Positions 1 through 4,745 are shown, counted from the stretch's first letter. The stretch: DNA of 5,445 nt from Patescibacteria group bacterium (GCA_943356515.1 CALRFM010000076.1:1-5445), one strand, 5' to 3'. A program made the numbers and translations. Notes: generated by a model not told the origin, from the sequence alone.

Positions 1-1
1 G

Positions 2-622
2 GAATTTCAATTTAGCTATACCATGATGTATTTTGCCGCATCACAGTTTTACAATATGGGAATCCGGATGGACTTATTCTTACTGTCATTTTTTGGACTG
101 CGCGATGAAGTAGGGTATTATGGATTGTCACAGAAGATTATTCTATCTATCATCGCTACTATTGTAAGCATATCTCAGGTGCTTTCGCCACAATTTGCAA
201 CGGTGGAAAATAAGGCGCAGCTTAAAAAAATGCTCAAAAAGGGCATGCTGTACATGATGATCCCTGCTGGTATTTTTATAGCCCTATTCCTGACTCCACA
301 AGCAGTATTTGACTTGGTGTTTACTGCTGAATATGGACCCGCTGCAGGTGCCGCACATGCACTGGCACTTCCCTTTGTTCTTAATGCATTTGGCACGGTA
401 TTTATGATATTTATTCTTTACACAGTAAAAAAACCGGTATATATTCTTTGGTCCAATATTGCATTATTTATTATCATCACTGTCGGCTCATATATCCTCA
501 TTCCGACAAAGGGTATGTTTGGTCCACCCATTGCAATTGCCGCGGCGTTTGTGGTGGCTAATGCTATCTTGCTGTATGCCAGTGTTAAAGAATACCGCTC
601 TTTACCCAATATTCGTACGTAA
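2..622 (+). CDS. Wzx-type oligosaccharide flippase, C-terminal part (5' end outside window)
   Basis: The frame is open from the left edge (base 2) to a TAA at 620-622, giving at least 206 residues; the ATGs at 23 and 26 are internal and the true start lies upstream. The protein is strongly hydrophobic, with about five or six membrane segments separated by short basic loops, for example the KKMLKKG loop and the VKKP loop before the last helices. The pattern of paired helices, the segment around MDLFLLSFFGLRDEVGYYGL (a hallmark-like stretch in polysaccharide flippases) and the short polar tail fit the MATE-like Wzx/MOP superfamily, which moves lipid-linked sugars across the cytoplasmic membrane. 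The substrate cannot be told. The gene converges on the GT39-like glycosyltransferase and their coding ends overlap by 38 bp, so both probably belong to a surface-glycan locus. No terminator is visible between them. Confidence 0.85.
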   Translation, partial: EFQFSYTMMYFAASQFYNMGIRMDLFLLSFFGLRDEVGYYGLSQKIILSIIATIVSISQVLSPQFATVENKAQLKKMLKKGMLYMMIPAGIFIALFLTPQAVFDLVFTAEYGPAAGAAHALALPFVLNAFGTVFMIFILYTVKKPVYILWSNIALFIIITVGSYILIPTKGMFGPPIAIAAAFVVANAILLYASVKEYRSLPNIRT

Positions 623-2066
623 GTTCTCGGAAGGATGTTATATCTTGGAGCTCATATCCTGTATCGGTGAGCAAGCTCACATAATCTACCCCATGGATGT
701 CGGTGGTGTAGGGTAAGATGAATAAATGATTGTAACCCTCTGTCATTCTGATATCTTTAATTTCAATCTCTGGAGCATAATATCGCACCGGATCTGCAGA
801 GCTTGGAATCATATAGACGATGGATGTTTCTTTTTGCAAATCGTTTGCAAGAGACTTCCAATCTTCCCGGTGAAATTGTGGGAAAAGAAGGTAGAGGAGT
901 GACCAAGAGATAAAACCAACGAGTAATACGTACTGTGTCATCCTGACCCCGCTAAGCGGGGGAAGGATCCATGATTTGATGGATTCTTCGCTCTGCTCAG
1001 AATGACAGACTACAAAACCTAACGCTAAACTCAAAAATACTATCAAATACTGAAATCTAAAGTATTGGAGTAGGGGAGAGTTGAATGAAAATAACACCCC
1101 AAGAATTATGGGAGTGATGAGAAAGAATATTGTCATTCCGAATTTACCCAGGAATCTTTTATCTTTAAGATCCTGAATCATCCGCCAGCTGGCGGACAGG
1201 ATGACAGGCAAGCTTACCAATACAACCCACCCACCAGCTAAAAGATAGTAGAGCGACTTGGGGAAGAAGCTGATACGCCCACTGGTAAATTTTATGGGAA
1301 AAAGAAGCAGATTTTTTAGTGTTACTTTTCCCAATACAAGCGACCAATGGGTTACAGACACCAGCGCTTCACGCGAACCAGCATATTGCTGCATAAGAAG
1401 CGGGGCAATTGCCGCGATTCCAAGCCCGACAATTGCACCCGACAAAAGGGTCGGACCCTTATTTGGTTGTTTCCAAAGTAAATATATATATACCGTGGCG
1501 ATATAAAAGATGCTTGCGTAGAACGTAAAGAAGCTCAAAATCAGAAAGATGCTCATGAGCCAGAAATGTGACGTTAGACGTTTGACGTTAGACGTTAGAT
1601 GTCTGACGAGATAATAAAAACTGGCTGCAATAAAAAAGGTAACCATGCTATACATGCGTGCTTCTTGAGAGTAATAGATGATAAGAGGATTAAACAGAAA
1701 GAACGCCGCTGACCAAAATCCAACATTCTTGTCATCCCGGACCCCGATCCGGGATCCAGATATAATTTTTCCAATGTTATAAATGATCAATCCTGCCCCC
1801 AATGAAAACAAGACCGATGGCATGCGAAGCGCAATTTCAGAATAGCCAAATACATTGGTCCATAGGTCCATGAACAAGTAATAGAGTGGGGGATGAAAAT
1901 CGTGTGGAGAGAACTGGGTGATGATTTGGGTGAACGAATAGGTTTTGACTGTTATGGCGGTGGTTGCTTCATCGAGCCACAGTGATTGATTCAGGTGTAT
2001 GAGACGAATGAGAAAGGCGGTGAGAAAAAGTATTGATAGTTGATATTTCTTTAAAATGCCCCACAT
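585..2066 (-). CDS. GT39-like (PMT/ArnT-type) integral membrane glycosyltransferase with in-frame repeat insertions
   Basis: 493 residues, polytopic membrane protein of the GT-C fold. The first extracytoplasmic loop has the WLDEA motif (Asp32-Glu33), the usual catalytic acidic pair of dolichyl/polyprenyl-phosphate-sugar mannosyltransferases. It is followed by HPPLYY (58-63) and, further on, YYSQEARMYSM (131-141), both typical of the family. It should transfer a sugar from a polyprenyl-phosphate donor to a lipid, glycan or protein on the outer face of the membrane; the acceptor is unknown. The ATG at 2066 lies exactly 6 nt after a TATACT box, so translation is probably leaderless. Four repeat tracts are translated as residues 103-112, about 153-166, 287-312 and 354-377; all fall in stretches between hydrophobic segments, so the fold may tolerate them. 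Without them the protein would be near 420 residues. The family call is firm; the exact sugar specificity is not. Confidence 0.88.
   Translation of the reverse strand: MWGILKKYQLSILFLTAFLIRLIHLNQSLWLDEATTAITVKTYSFTQIITQFSPHDFHPPLYYLFMDLWTNVFGYSEIALRMPSVLFSLGAGLIIYNIGKIISGSRIGVRDDKNVGFWSAAFFLFNPLIIYYSQEARMYSMVTFFIAASFYYLVRHLTSNVKRLTSHFWLMSIFLILSFFTFYASIFYIATVYIYLLWKQPNKGPTLLSGAIVGLGIAAIAPLLMQQYAGSREALVSVTHWSLVLGKVTLKNLLLFPIKFTSGRISFFPKSLYYLLAGGWVVLVSLPVILSASWRMIQDLKDKRFLGKFGMTIFFLITPIILGVLFSFNSPLLQYFRFQYLIVFLSLALGFVVCHSEQSEESIKSWILPPLSGVRMTQYVLLVGFISWSLLYLLFPQFHREDWKSLANDLQKETSIVYMIPSSADPVRYYAPEIEIKDIRMTEGYNHLFILPYTTDIHGVDYVSLLTDTGYELQDITSFRELTYEYWVKSGIL
936..1007. repeat. 72-bp imperfect inverted-repeat element inserted in frame (repeat R1)
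   Basis: The ends are an inverted repeat: TGTCATCCTGA (936-946) against the complement of TCAGAATGACA (997-1007), 10 of 11 matching. Inside are a perfect hairpin CCCCGC-TAA-GCGGGG (947-961) and a weaker one around 966-986. The length is exactly 24 codons and the ends coincide with codon boundaries of the glycosyltransferase. Read in the gene's frame it gives a polar peptide beginning CHSEQSEESI, residues 354-377, between hydrophobic stretches ending ALGFVV and starting QYVLLVGF. Peptides of this HSEQSEES type are familiar from repeat-derived insertions in draft CPR genomes (recalled, not searched here). Confidence 0.85.
1131..1206. repeat. About 76-bp imperfect inverted-repeat element in the glycosyltransferase gene (repeat R2)
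   Basis: Left end TGTCATTCCG (1131-1140) and right end CAGGATGACA (1197-1206) are inverted copies (8 of 10). It contains a perfect 16-bp palindrome TCCGCCAGCTGGCGGA (1181-1196) and an imperfect inverted pair around GGAATCTT/AAGATCC (1151-1173). It shares its terminal sequence TGTCATYCYG with R1 and R3. It is translated as roughly residues 287-312, including the stretch MIQDLKDKRFLGKFGMT. The apparent length is not a multiple of three, so the exact boundaries or a compensating change remain uncertain. Confidence 0.75.
1570..1611. repeat. Tandem heptamer tract, six units of GACGTTA-like sequence (repeat R4)
   Basis: Six consecutive 7-mers: GACGTTA, GACGTTT, GACGTTA, GACGTTA, GATGTCT, GACGAGA. 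The first four are nearly identical and the last two are degenerate. The tract is 42 bp (14 codons) and lies inside the glycosyltransferase gene, where it is read as the loop containing RHLTSNVKRLTS just after the YYSQEARMYSM motif and its following helix. Seven is not a multiple of three, so gain or loss of one unit would shift the reading frame. Confidence 0.85.
1730..1760. repeat. Short one-ended palindromic element in the glycosyltransferase gene (repeat R3)
   Basis: Begins TGTCATCCCGG like R1 and R2 and contains a perfect 8-bp inverted repeat, ATCCCGGA (1734-1741) and TCCGGGAT (1748-1755), with the 6-nt loop CCCCGA. It lacks the right-hand TGTCAT terminus, so it looks like a half element. 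The bases 1731-1760 are exactly ten codons of the glycosyltransferase, residues 103-112 (SGSRIGVRDD). Confidence 0.75.
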
Positions 2067-2072
2067 AATGGA

Positions 2073-2078
2073 AGTATA
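2073..2078 (-). promoter_or_regulatory. -10 box (TATACT) for a leaderless glycosyltransferase transcript
   Basis: On the minus strand TATACT is followed by six bases and then the ATG at 2066, which places the expected transcription start on the start codon itself. No convincing -35 box is seen about 17 bp upstream, and there is no Shine-Dalgarno sequence. Confidence 0.5.
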
Positions 2079-2091
2079 CCGAAATGTGAGG

Positions 2092-2097
2092 TATAAT
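2092..2097 (+). promoter_or_regulatory. -10 box (TATAAT) for the lipoprotein gene
   Basis: A perfect TATAAT on the plus strand, back to back with the divergent TATACT of the glycosyltransferase; the two boxes are 13 bp apart, so two polymerases could hardly bind at once. Transcription would start near 2104-2105. This rules out the GTG at 2099 as start from this promoter and leaves TTG 2105 (leaderless) or ATG 2117. No good -35 box is seen. Confidence 0.5.
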
Positions 2098-2116
2098 AGT
2101 GCAGTTGAACAACCCT

Positions 2117-2467
2117 ATGAGCAGCGCTGAACAAGGTCGTTTCCAACATTGGGCAATATTAACGATCATTACTCCTGCCATATTCTGGCTTGCTGGCTGT
2201 AGTTCGGCAAATGCAAGTTCTCCAACCAGCCTTCCCACCCCTACTCCTATACCCAATATCCAATGTGGGGATATCCCAGTACCATTACAAATTATGAAAA
2301 GAGAAGGAACATTTCAGATACCTTATGATGGAGTATTCTTGACTGGAGCTGACCCATTAGGTCTATTAGAAAGATATTTTGGTTGTAGGATGCGAGTTTA
2401 TCCTAAATTTGATAAAATGCTGCCAGAGAATGCGCCCTATCCTTTCACAGTAGAGTATGAAAAATAA
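2117..2467 (+). CDS. Small putative lipoprotein of unknown function
   Basis: 116 residues from the ATG at 2117; the frame also offers GTG 2099 and TTG 2105. ATG is preferred because the TATAAT at 2092-2097 would start transcription near 2104, and because it leaves a normal signal peptide. That peptide has a polar N-region (to His11-Trp12), a hydrophobic core AILTIITPAIFW and a lipobox LAGC with Cys28 as the acylated residue. A Ser/Thr/Pro-rich linker (about 29-47, with PTPTPIP) follows, then a mixed globular part of about 65 residues with two further cysteines. It should be membrane-anchored and face outward. I recognise no domain. It is divergent from the glycosyltransferase, and its stop lies 3 bp before the CCA end of the tRNA remnant on the opposite strand, so the two units converge with no room for a separate terminator. 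Confidence 0.68.
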   Translation: MSSAEQGRFQHWAILTIITPAIFWLAGCSSANASSPTSLPTPTPIPNIQCGDIPVPLQIMKREGTFQIPYDGVFLTGADPLGLLERYFGCRMRVYPKFDKMLPENAPYPFTVEYEK

Positions 2468-2470
2468 TTA

Positions 2471-2531
2471 TGGAGCGGAGTACGGGACTCGAACCCGTGA
2501 CCTCCCCGCCGTGGCGGGGCATTCTACCGCT
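2471..2531 (-). pseudogene. tRNA-Gly remnant, 3' part (D-loop to CCA)
   Basis: Read on the minus strand it runs from the D-loop (AGCGGTAGAATG) through an anticodon-arm region and a perfect T-arm (ACGGG-TTCGAGT-CCCGT) to the acceptor strand ACTCCGC, discriminator T and encoded CCA. The 5' acceptor strand and D-stem are missing; the sequence before it is the end of the GIY-YIG gene, whose TAG stop overlaps it. The anticodon arm is a 16-bp palindrome (2504-2519) that leaves no normal 7-nt anticodon loop. The missing acceptor partner GCGGAGT is found at 2943-2949. T-arm and acceptor closely resemble bacterial tRNA-Gly, probably of the GCC type originally. Confidence 0.75.
2489..2528. repeat. Direct repeat copy B flanking the tRNA-Gly(UCC)/GIY-YIG segment
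   Basis: A 40-bp tRNA core that matches 2864-2902, with 31 bp perfectly identical (2498-2528 against 2872-2902) and one single-base length difference in the T-arm part. It contains the palindrome CCCCGCCGTGGCGGGG at 2504-2519. Confidence 0.85.
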
Positions 2532-2775
2532 ACATATTACCTAACAACTTCTTAAAGGCATTCCCACCTTTATAAGATTTTATTTGCAGTTCTCTTCTAT
2601 GAGCACTGAGTCTATCTGGATATTCTTCAGTATAAATAACATTATACGGACCTTTATATTTTAATGACTTTGTTGAATTAGCATTATGTTCCGCTAGCCT
2701 TCGAGCAAGATTCTTTGTAAATCCTATGTAGTGCTTTCCGCTGGATGATGACTGAAGAATGTAAACTGTATACAT
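2530..2775 (-). CDS. Mini GIY-YIG nuclease-like protein (YhbQ/UPF0213 type)
   Basis: 81 residues starting MYTVYILQ. GIY-YIG core: VYIL (Tyr5) and HYIG (Tyr16-Gly18), Arg25-Arg26 in the helix LARRLAEH, Glu62 in the helix HRRELQIKSYKGG, and a lysine-rich end. This is the single-domain family, often misnamed excinuclease ABC subunit C or endonuclease. Its members are presumed DNA-cleaving, but most are untested. The ATG at 2775 is one base after the CCA of tRNA-Gly(UCC). The frame continues upstream to an ATG at 2829, but that part lies within the tRNA, so it is not used as start. There is no Shine-Dalgarno sequence; tRNA 3' processing could release a leaderless mRNA. Its TAG stop is formed at the edge of the broken tRNA-Gly 3' part. 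It thus fills the gap between two pieces of a tRNA, the sort of place favoured by homing-type genes. Confidence 0.83.
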   Translation of the reverse strand: MYTVYILQSSSSGKHYIGFTKNLARRLAEHNANSTKSLKYKGPYNVIYTEEYPDRLSAHRRELQIKSYKGGNAFKKLLGNM

Positions 2776-2776
2776 T

Positions 2777-2851
2777 TGGAGCGGGATAGGGGATTCGAAC
2801 CCCTGACCTTCTCTTTGGAAAAGAGACATTCTACCGCTGAACTAATCCCGC
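2777..2851 (-). tRNA. tRNA-Gly(UCC)
   Basis: A complete 75-nt cloverleaf with encoded CCA. The acceptor GCGGGAT pairs with ATCCCGC and the discriminator is T. The D-arm is GTTC-AGCGGTA-GAAT, the anticodon arm TCTCT-TTTCCAA-AGAGA, the variable loop AGGTC and the T-arm AGGGG-TTCGAAT-CCCCT. The anticodon TCC is at 2817-2819. It reads GGA and, by wobble, other glycine codons. It is the only intact tRNA in the window and lies between two pieces of another tRNA-Gly. Confidence 0.96.
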
Positions 2852-2863
2852 TTATCTCATATT

Positions 2864-2902
2864 TCGAACCCTGACCTCCCCGCCGTGGCGGGGCATTCTA
2901 CC
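2864..2902. repeat. Direct repeat copy A flanking the tRNA-Gly(UCC)/GIY-YIG segment
   Basis: A 39-bp partner of 2489-2528, same orientation, 31 bp identical (2872-2902). It carries the second copy of CCCCGCCGTGGCGGGG at 2878-2893. Together with copy B it brackets about 335 bp holding the intact tRNA and the GIY-YIG gene. Confidence 0.85.
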
Positions 2903-2907
2903 AACTG

Positions 2908-2937
2908 TCAGCCAGAGGCTGATCCGCCTTTGGCGGA
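2908..2937. repeat. Two abutting 15-bp palindromes inserted in a tRNA D-loop
   Basis: TCAGCC-AGA-GGCTGA (2908-2922) is followed directly by TCCGCC-TTT-GGCGGA (2923-2937). Each has perfect 6-bp arms and a 3-nt loop, with no base between them. They have the same build as CCCCGC-TAA-GCGGGG inside R1 (947-961). They sit exactly between GTT and CAG of a tRNA D-arm sequence, which marks them as an insertion. Confidence 0.88.
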
Positions 2938-2970
2938 AACTAACTCCGCATAATCTTTTTCTTTGTCAAT

Positions 2971-2976
2971 ATTATA
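2971..2976 (-). promoter_or_regulatory. -10 box (TATAAT) upstream of the tRNA-Gly locus
   Basis: A perfect TATAAT on the minus strand touching the dapF-like stop codon (2977-2979). Transcription would start near 2964, about 15 nt before the tRNA acceptor strand at 2949, and could run through the tRNA and the GIY-YIG gene. No -35 box is seen. A TTGACA at 2964-2969 has no matching -10 downstream. Confidence 0.45.
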
Positions 2977-3996
2977 TCAAATAGCACTTTGATGCGCATT
3001 GCCTATCATAGTGGTATAGCCATATCGTAGGTCGTATTGAATTGTGCCTCCAGGATGAATAGTAGTTATCATTGAATCCATATGAGGAAACAATAATAAA
3101 GCAATATTGGCAACAGCCGCTCCACCCGTTCCACATGCCAGAGTATTGCACCGGCAAAATGTATTCTTTTGTTGATCTGCAATACACGTGCTTTGAGATG
3201 AATGAATATTTCTTTCATGAGTAGACATTGAGATGGTATTTCCTTGAATCAACCCTACATTTACATTAACGCCTCGGGGGAATAGCTCACTATTAAACGT
3301 GATATCTTTCCCCAATAGACAGACAAGTGTGCGCGCTATTTCTAAAGGATCATTTATACGTGCTATTGCGGAACATTTTACTCGCCAACTTGCTAAATCT
3401 TCATCGGTAATAAGAATAACCACGTGTGGTTCACCAGTCGTTTGACCATTGAATCCACTATGGATTCTCATATTCTTAAGAAGGGGGTGTGGAATAATCA
3501 TTGGTGCATACAACATAGTAAATGGGCCCATTTCAACACGGAATGTGCCACTTTTTTCTTGAAAGTTAATATCACTTACCAATACTGTTCGTACTTCACC
3601 TGCCCAAATACCCATTCCTTCTGATAAGAAATCGTTCCGTTTTTGATCTGATGAACTTAGAATGATATGAAGGACAAGTGAGCGTATACCATTGCCGCAC
3701 ATGTCAGAAAAAGGAGCGTTAATACTGACACCTGGTTCGCCGATAAACGTCACCGCATCATAATCTTCATTACTGGTCAGATAATAGATCATTATTGAAT
3801 CGGCACGCACGCATTTACCTTCTCTTGCAAGCCATGTGCGAAATGGAATGTTGGACTCCAATTGGGATCGAATGATTGTTGGATCAGTGTTTATATTGTC
3901 TATAAGTGACGATATATCTAGAATTGGCGTTCTGTTTCCCGCACCTTCATAGGGAATAAGAGTTAATTCATTGAGCTGTGATGATGAGATGTTCAT
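2977..3996 (-). CDS. dapF: Diaminopimelate epimerase-like protein (DapF family)
   Basis: 339 residues against about 275 in typical DapF. Both catalytic cysteines of this cofactor-independent racemase family are present, Cys100 in DMCGNGIRS and Cys288 in LACGTGGAA. Other landmarks are GAGN (18-21), TGEPHVV (187-193, for the usual G-NPH), GVNVNVG (242-248, for the N-EF region), THER (259-262, for the R-YERG loop) and HPGGTIQY near the end. The canonical reaction is LL- to meso-diaminopimelate in lysine and cell-wall synthesis. Differences suggest a changed or altered substrate: GAGNRTPILD replaces GAGNDF, and the ERG loop is ERN followed by an extra stretch with Cys271, Cys281 and Cys283. It starts 2 bp after the stop of the unknown gene at 3999, with no Shine-Dalgarno sequence, consistent with coupled translation. 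Fold is certain; substrate is not. Confidence 0.88.
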   Translation of the reverse strand: MNISSSQLNELTLIPYEGAGNRTPILDISSLIDNINTDPTIIRSQLESNIPFRTWLAREGKCVRADSIMIYYLTSNEDYDAVTFIGEPGVSINAPFSDMCGNGIRSLVLHIILSSSDQKRNDFLSEGMGIWAGEVRTVLVSDINFQEKSGTFRVEMGPFTMLYAPMIIPHPLLKNMRIHSGFNGQTTGEPHVVILITDEDLASWRVKCSAIARINDPLEIARTLVCLLGKDITFNSELFPRGVNVNVGLIQGNTISMSTHERNIHSSQSTCIADQQKNTFCRCNTLACGTGGAAVANIALLLFPHMDSMITTIHPGGTIQYDLRYGYTTMIGNAHQSAI

Positions 3997-3998
3997 GA

Positions 3999-4745
3999 TT
4001 ATAGATCTGAAATTGGCATGTGATAGAGAGATCCACCAATCATCTTCGGCGTGGTAATAGATTCAATTCCTTGTTCATCTGTCCAAATATGTACAAACGG
4101 CTCAAGTGCCAATCTCCCTTTTATTGTCTTAGGTAATTGGAGAACGCATGCATCTGGGTCAGACTTGATAAGAGCTCGGATTGACTCAAGCATGAGACGC
4201 TGTTGATTTTTAAATCCAACGGGATGAATAGTTAATAGCATTGGGAGTGATTCCAGGTTAGTAAAATGTCGTGTAGCTTCTTTTAACTTTTTGAGTTGAA
4301 ACCGCGCATCCATAATGCCACATTGGTCGAGCTCGTCTTGTTGAAAGTCACTCTCCCATGCAAGATGCGAAATGCGATGATACAAAGAACTCTCTGTAGA
4401 TTCTGCAAGAAAAGCCTCAAAAATATCAGTCTTTGGAGCATTTGGAGATATGCCATTATTTACATCATCTATCATGGCCCAGTGTTGAGTAGGAATTCCT
4501 AAGCTGCCCATGAGCGACATAACTTCCTTTGTTGCAGATTGTGCATTCAGTGATGTGGGGTGATTGATGGCTTGCTCTGGATACTGCATTGATGGGTAAG
4601 CGTAGAGTGGACTTGACTCGACTATAACTATGGAGGGATTACGAACTTCAATATACCCTCGTAGGCCACCAAGTGACTGCTGCATTTCTGAGCTTACTAC
4701 TCCTTCTTGATGATGATTACCGCCAAATTGTTCTAAACGAAACAT
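3999..4745 (-). CDS. Uncharacterised 248-aa protein, co-transcribed with the DapF-like gene
   Basis: I do not recognise a family. No signal peptide or membrane segment is visible, so it is probably cytoplasmic. The order of hydrophobic strands and amphipathic helices looks alpha/beta. Strand-like segments are SIVIVESSP (38-46), TQHWAMIDD (86-94), MLLTIHPVGF (169-178), ACVLQLP (199-205) and FVHIWTDEQGI (217-227), with helical parts between. Possible functional residues are the GGNHHQEG stretch at 8-15, Glu43-Ser44-Ser45 after the first strand, Asp93-Asp94 and His174. It starts at ATG 4745 without a clear ribosome site or -10 box and ends 2 bp before the DapF-like start, so the two proteins are made from one message and probably act in one pathway. 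A partner enzyme acting before or after the epimerase is plausible, but that is inference only. Confidence 0.72.
   Translation of the reverse strand: MFRLEQFGGNHHQEGVVSSEMQQSLGGLRGYIEVRNPSIVIVESSPLYAYPSMQYPEQAINHPTSLNAQSATKEVMSLMGSLGIPTQHWAMIDDVNNGISPNAPKTDIFEAFLAESTESSLYHRISHLAWESDFQQDELDQCGIMDARFQLKKLKEATRHFTNLESLPMLLTIHPVGFKNQQRLMLESIRALIKSDPDACVLQLPKTIKGRLALEPFVHIWTDEQGIESITTPKMIGGSLYHMPISDL

Larger units (their letters stand above)
2864..2949 (-). pseudogene. tRNA-Gly remnant, 5' part, with a 30-bp palindrome block in the D-loop
   Basis: On the minus strand it starts with the acceptor strand GCGGAGT and TAGTT of the D-stem. It is then interrupted by 30 bp (2908-2937) and resumes with CAGTTGGTAGAATG, the palindromic anticodon-arm region (2878-2893) and AGGTCAGGGTTCGA of the T-arm, where tRNA similarity ends. 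No 3' acceptor strand follows; tRNA-Gly(UCC) begins 12 bp further on. Removing the 30 bp restores a normal D-arm sequence. The acceptor strand is perfectly complementary to ACTCCGC of the 3' remnant at 2471-2531, so both pieces appear to come from one tRNA-Gly gene. Confidence 0.75.

Noticed and set aside
947..961. Rho-independent terminator
   Set aside because: The CCCCGC-TAA-GCGGGG stem has no following T-run on either strand and sits inside a coding frame.
1258..1506. 82-aa plus-strand ORF inside the glycosyltransferase
   Set aside because: Antisense to a well-supported membrane protein gene, with no start signal; a shadow.
1570..1611. CRISPR-like repeat array
   Set aside because: Units are 7 bp, directly adjacent, without spacers, and lie inside a coding frame.
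1969..2256. 95-aa minus-strand ORF spanning the divergent promoter region
   Set aside because: Antisense to the lipoprotein signal peptide and out of frame with the glycosyltransferase; low-complexity start.
2530..2775. Excinuclease ABC subunit C
   Set aside because: 81 residues with only the GIY-YIG domain; the UVR, helix-hairpin-helix and RNase H-like parts of UvrC are absent.
2776..2829. N-terminal extension of the GIY-YIG protein from ATG 2829
   Set aside because: These 18 codons are the anticodon-to-CCA part of an intact tRNA-Gly(UCC); family similarity begins at MYTVYIL (2775).
2908..2937. Self-splicing tRNA intron
   Set aside because: Only 30 bp, made purely of two hairpins, located in the D-loop, and the tRNA also lacks its 3' end; a palindromic insertion explains it better.
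2972..3187. 71-aa minus-strand ORF
   Set aside because: Lies in another frame of the DapF-like gene and has no recognisable features; it is a shadow.
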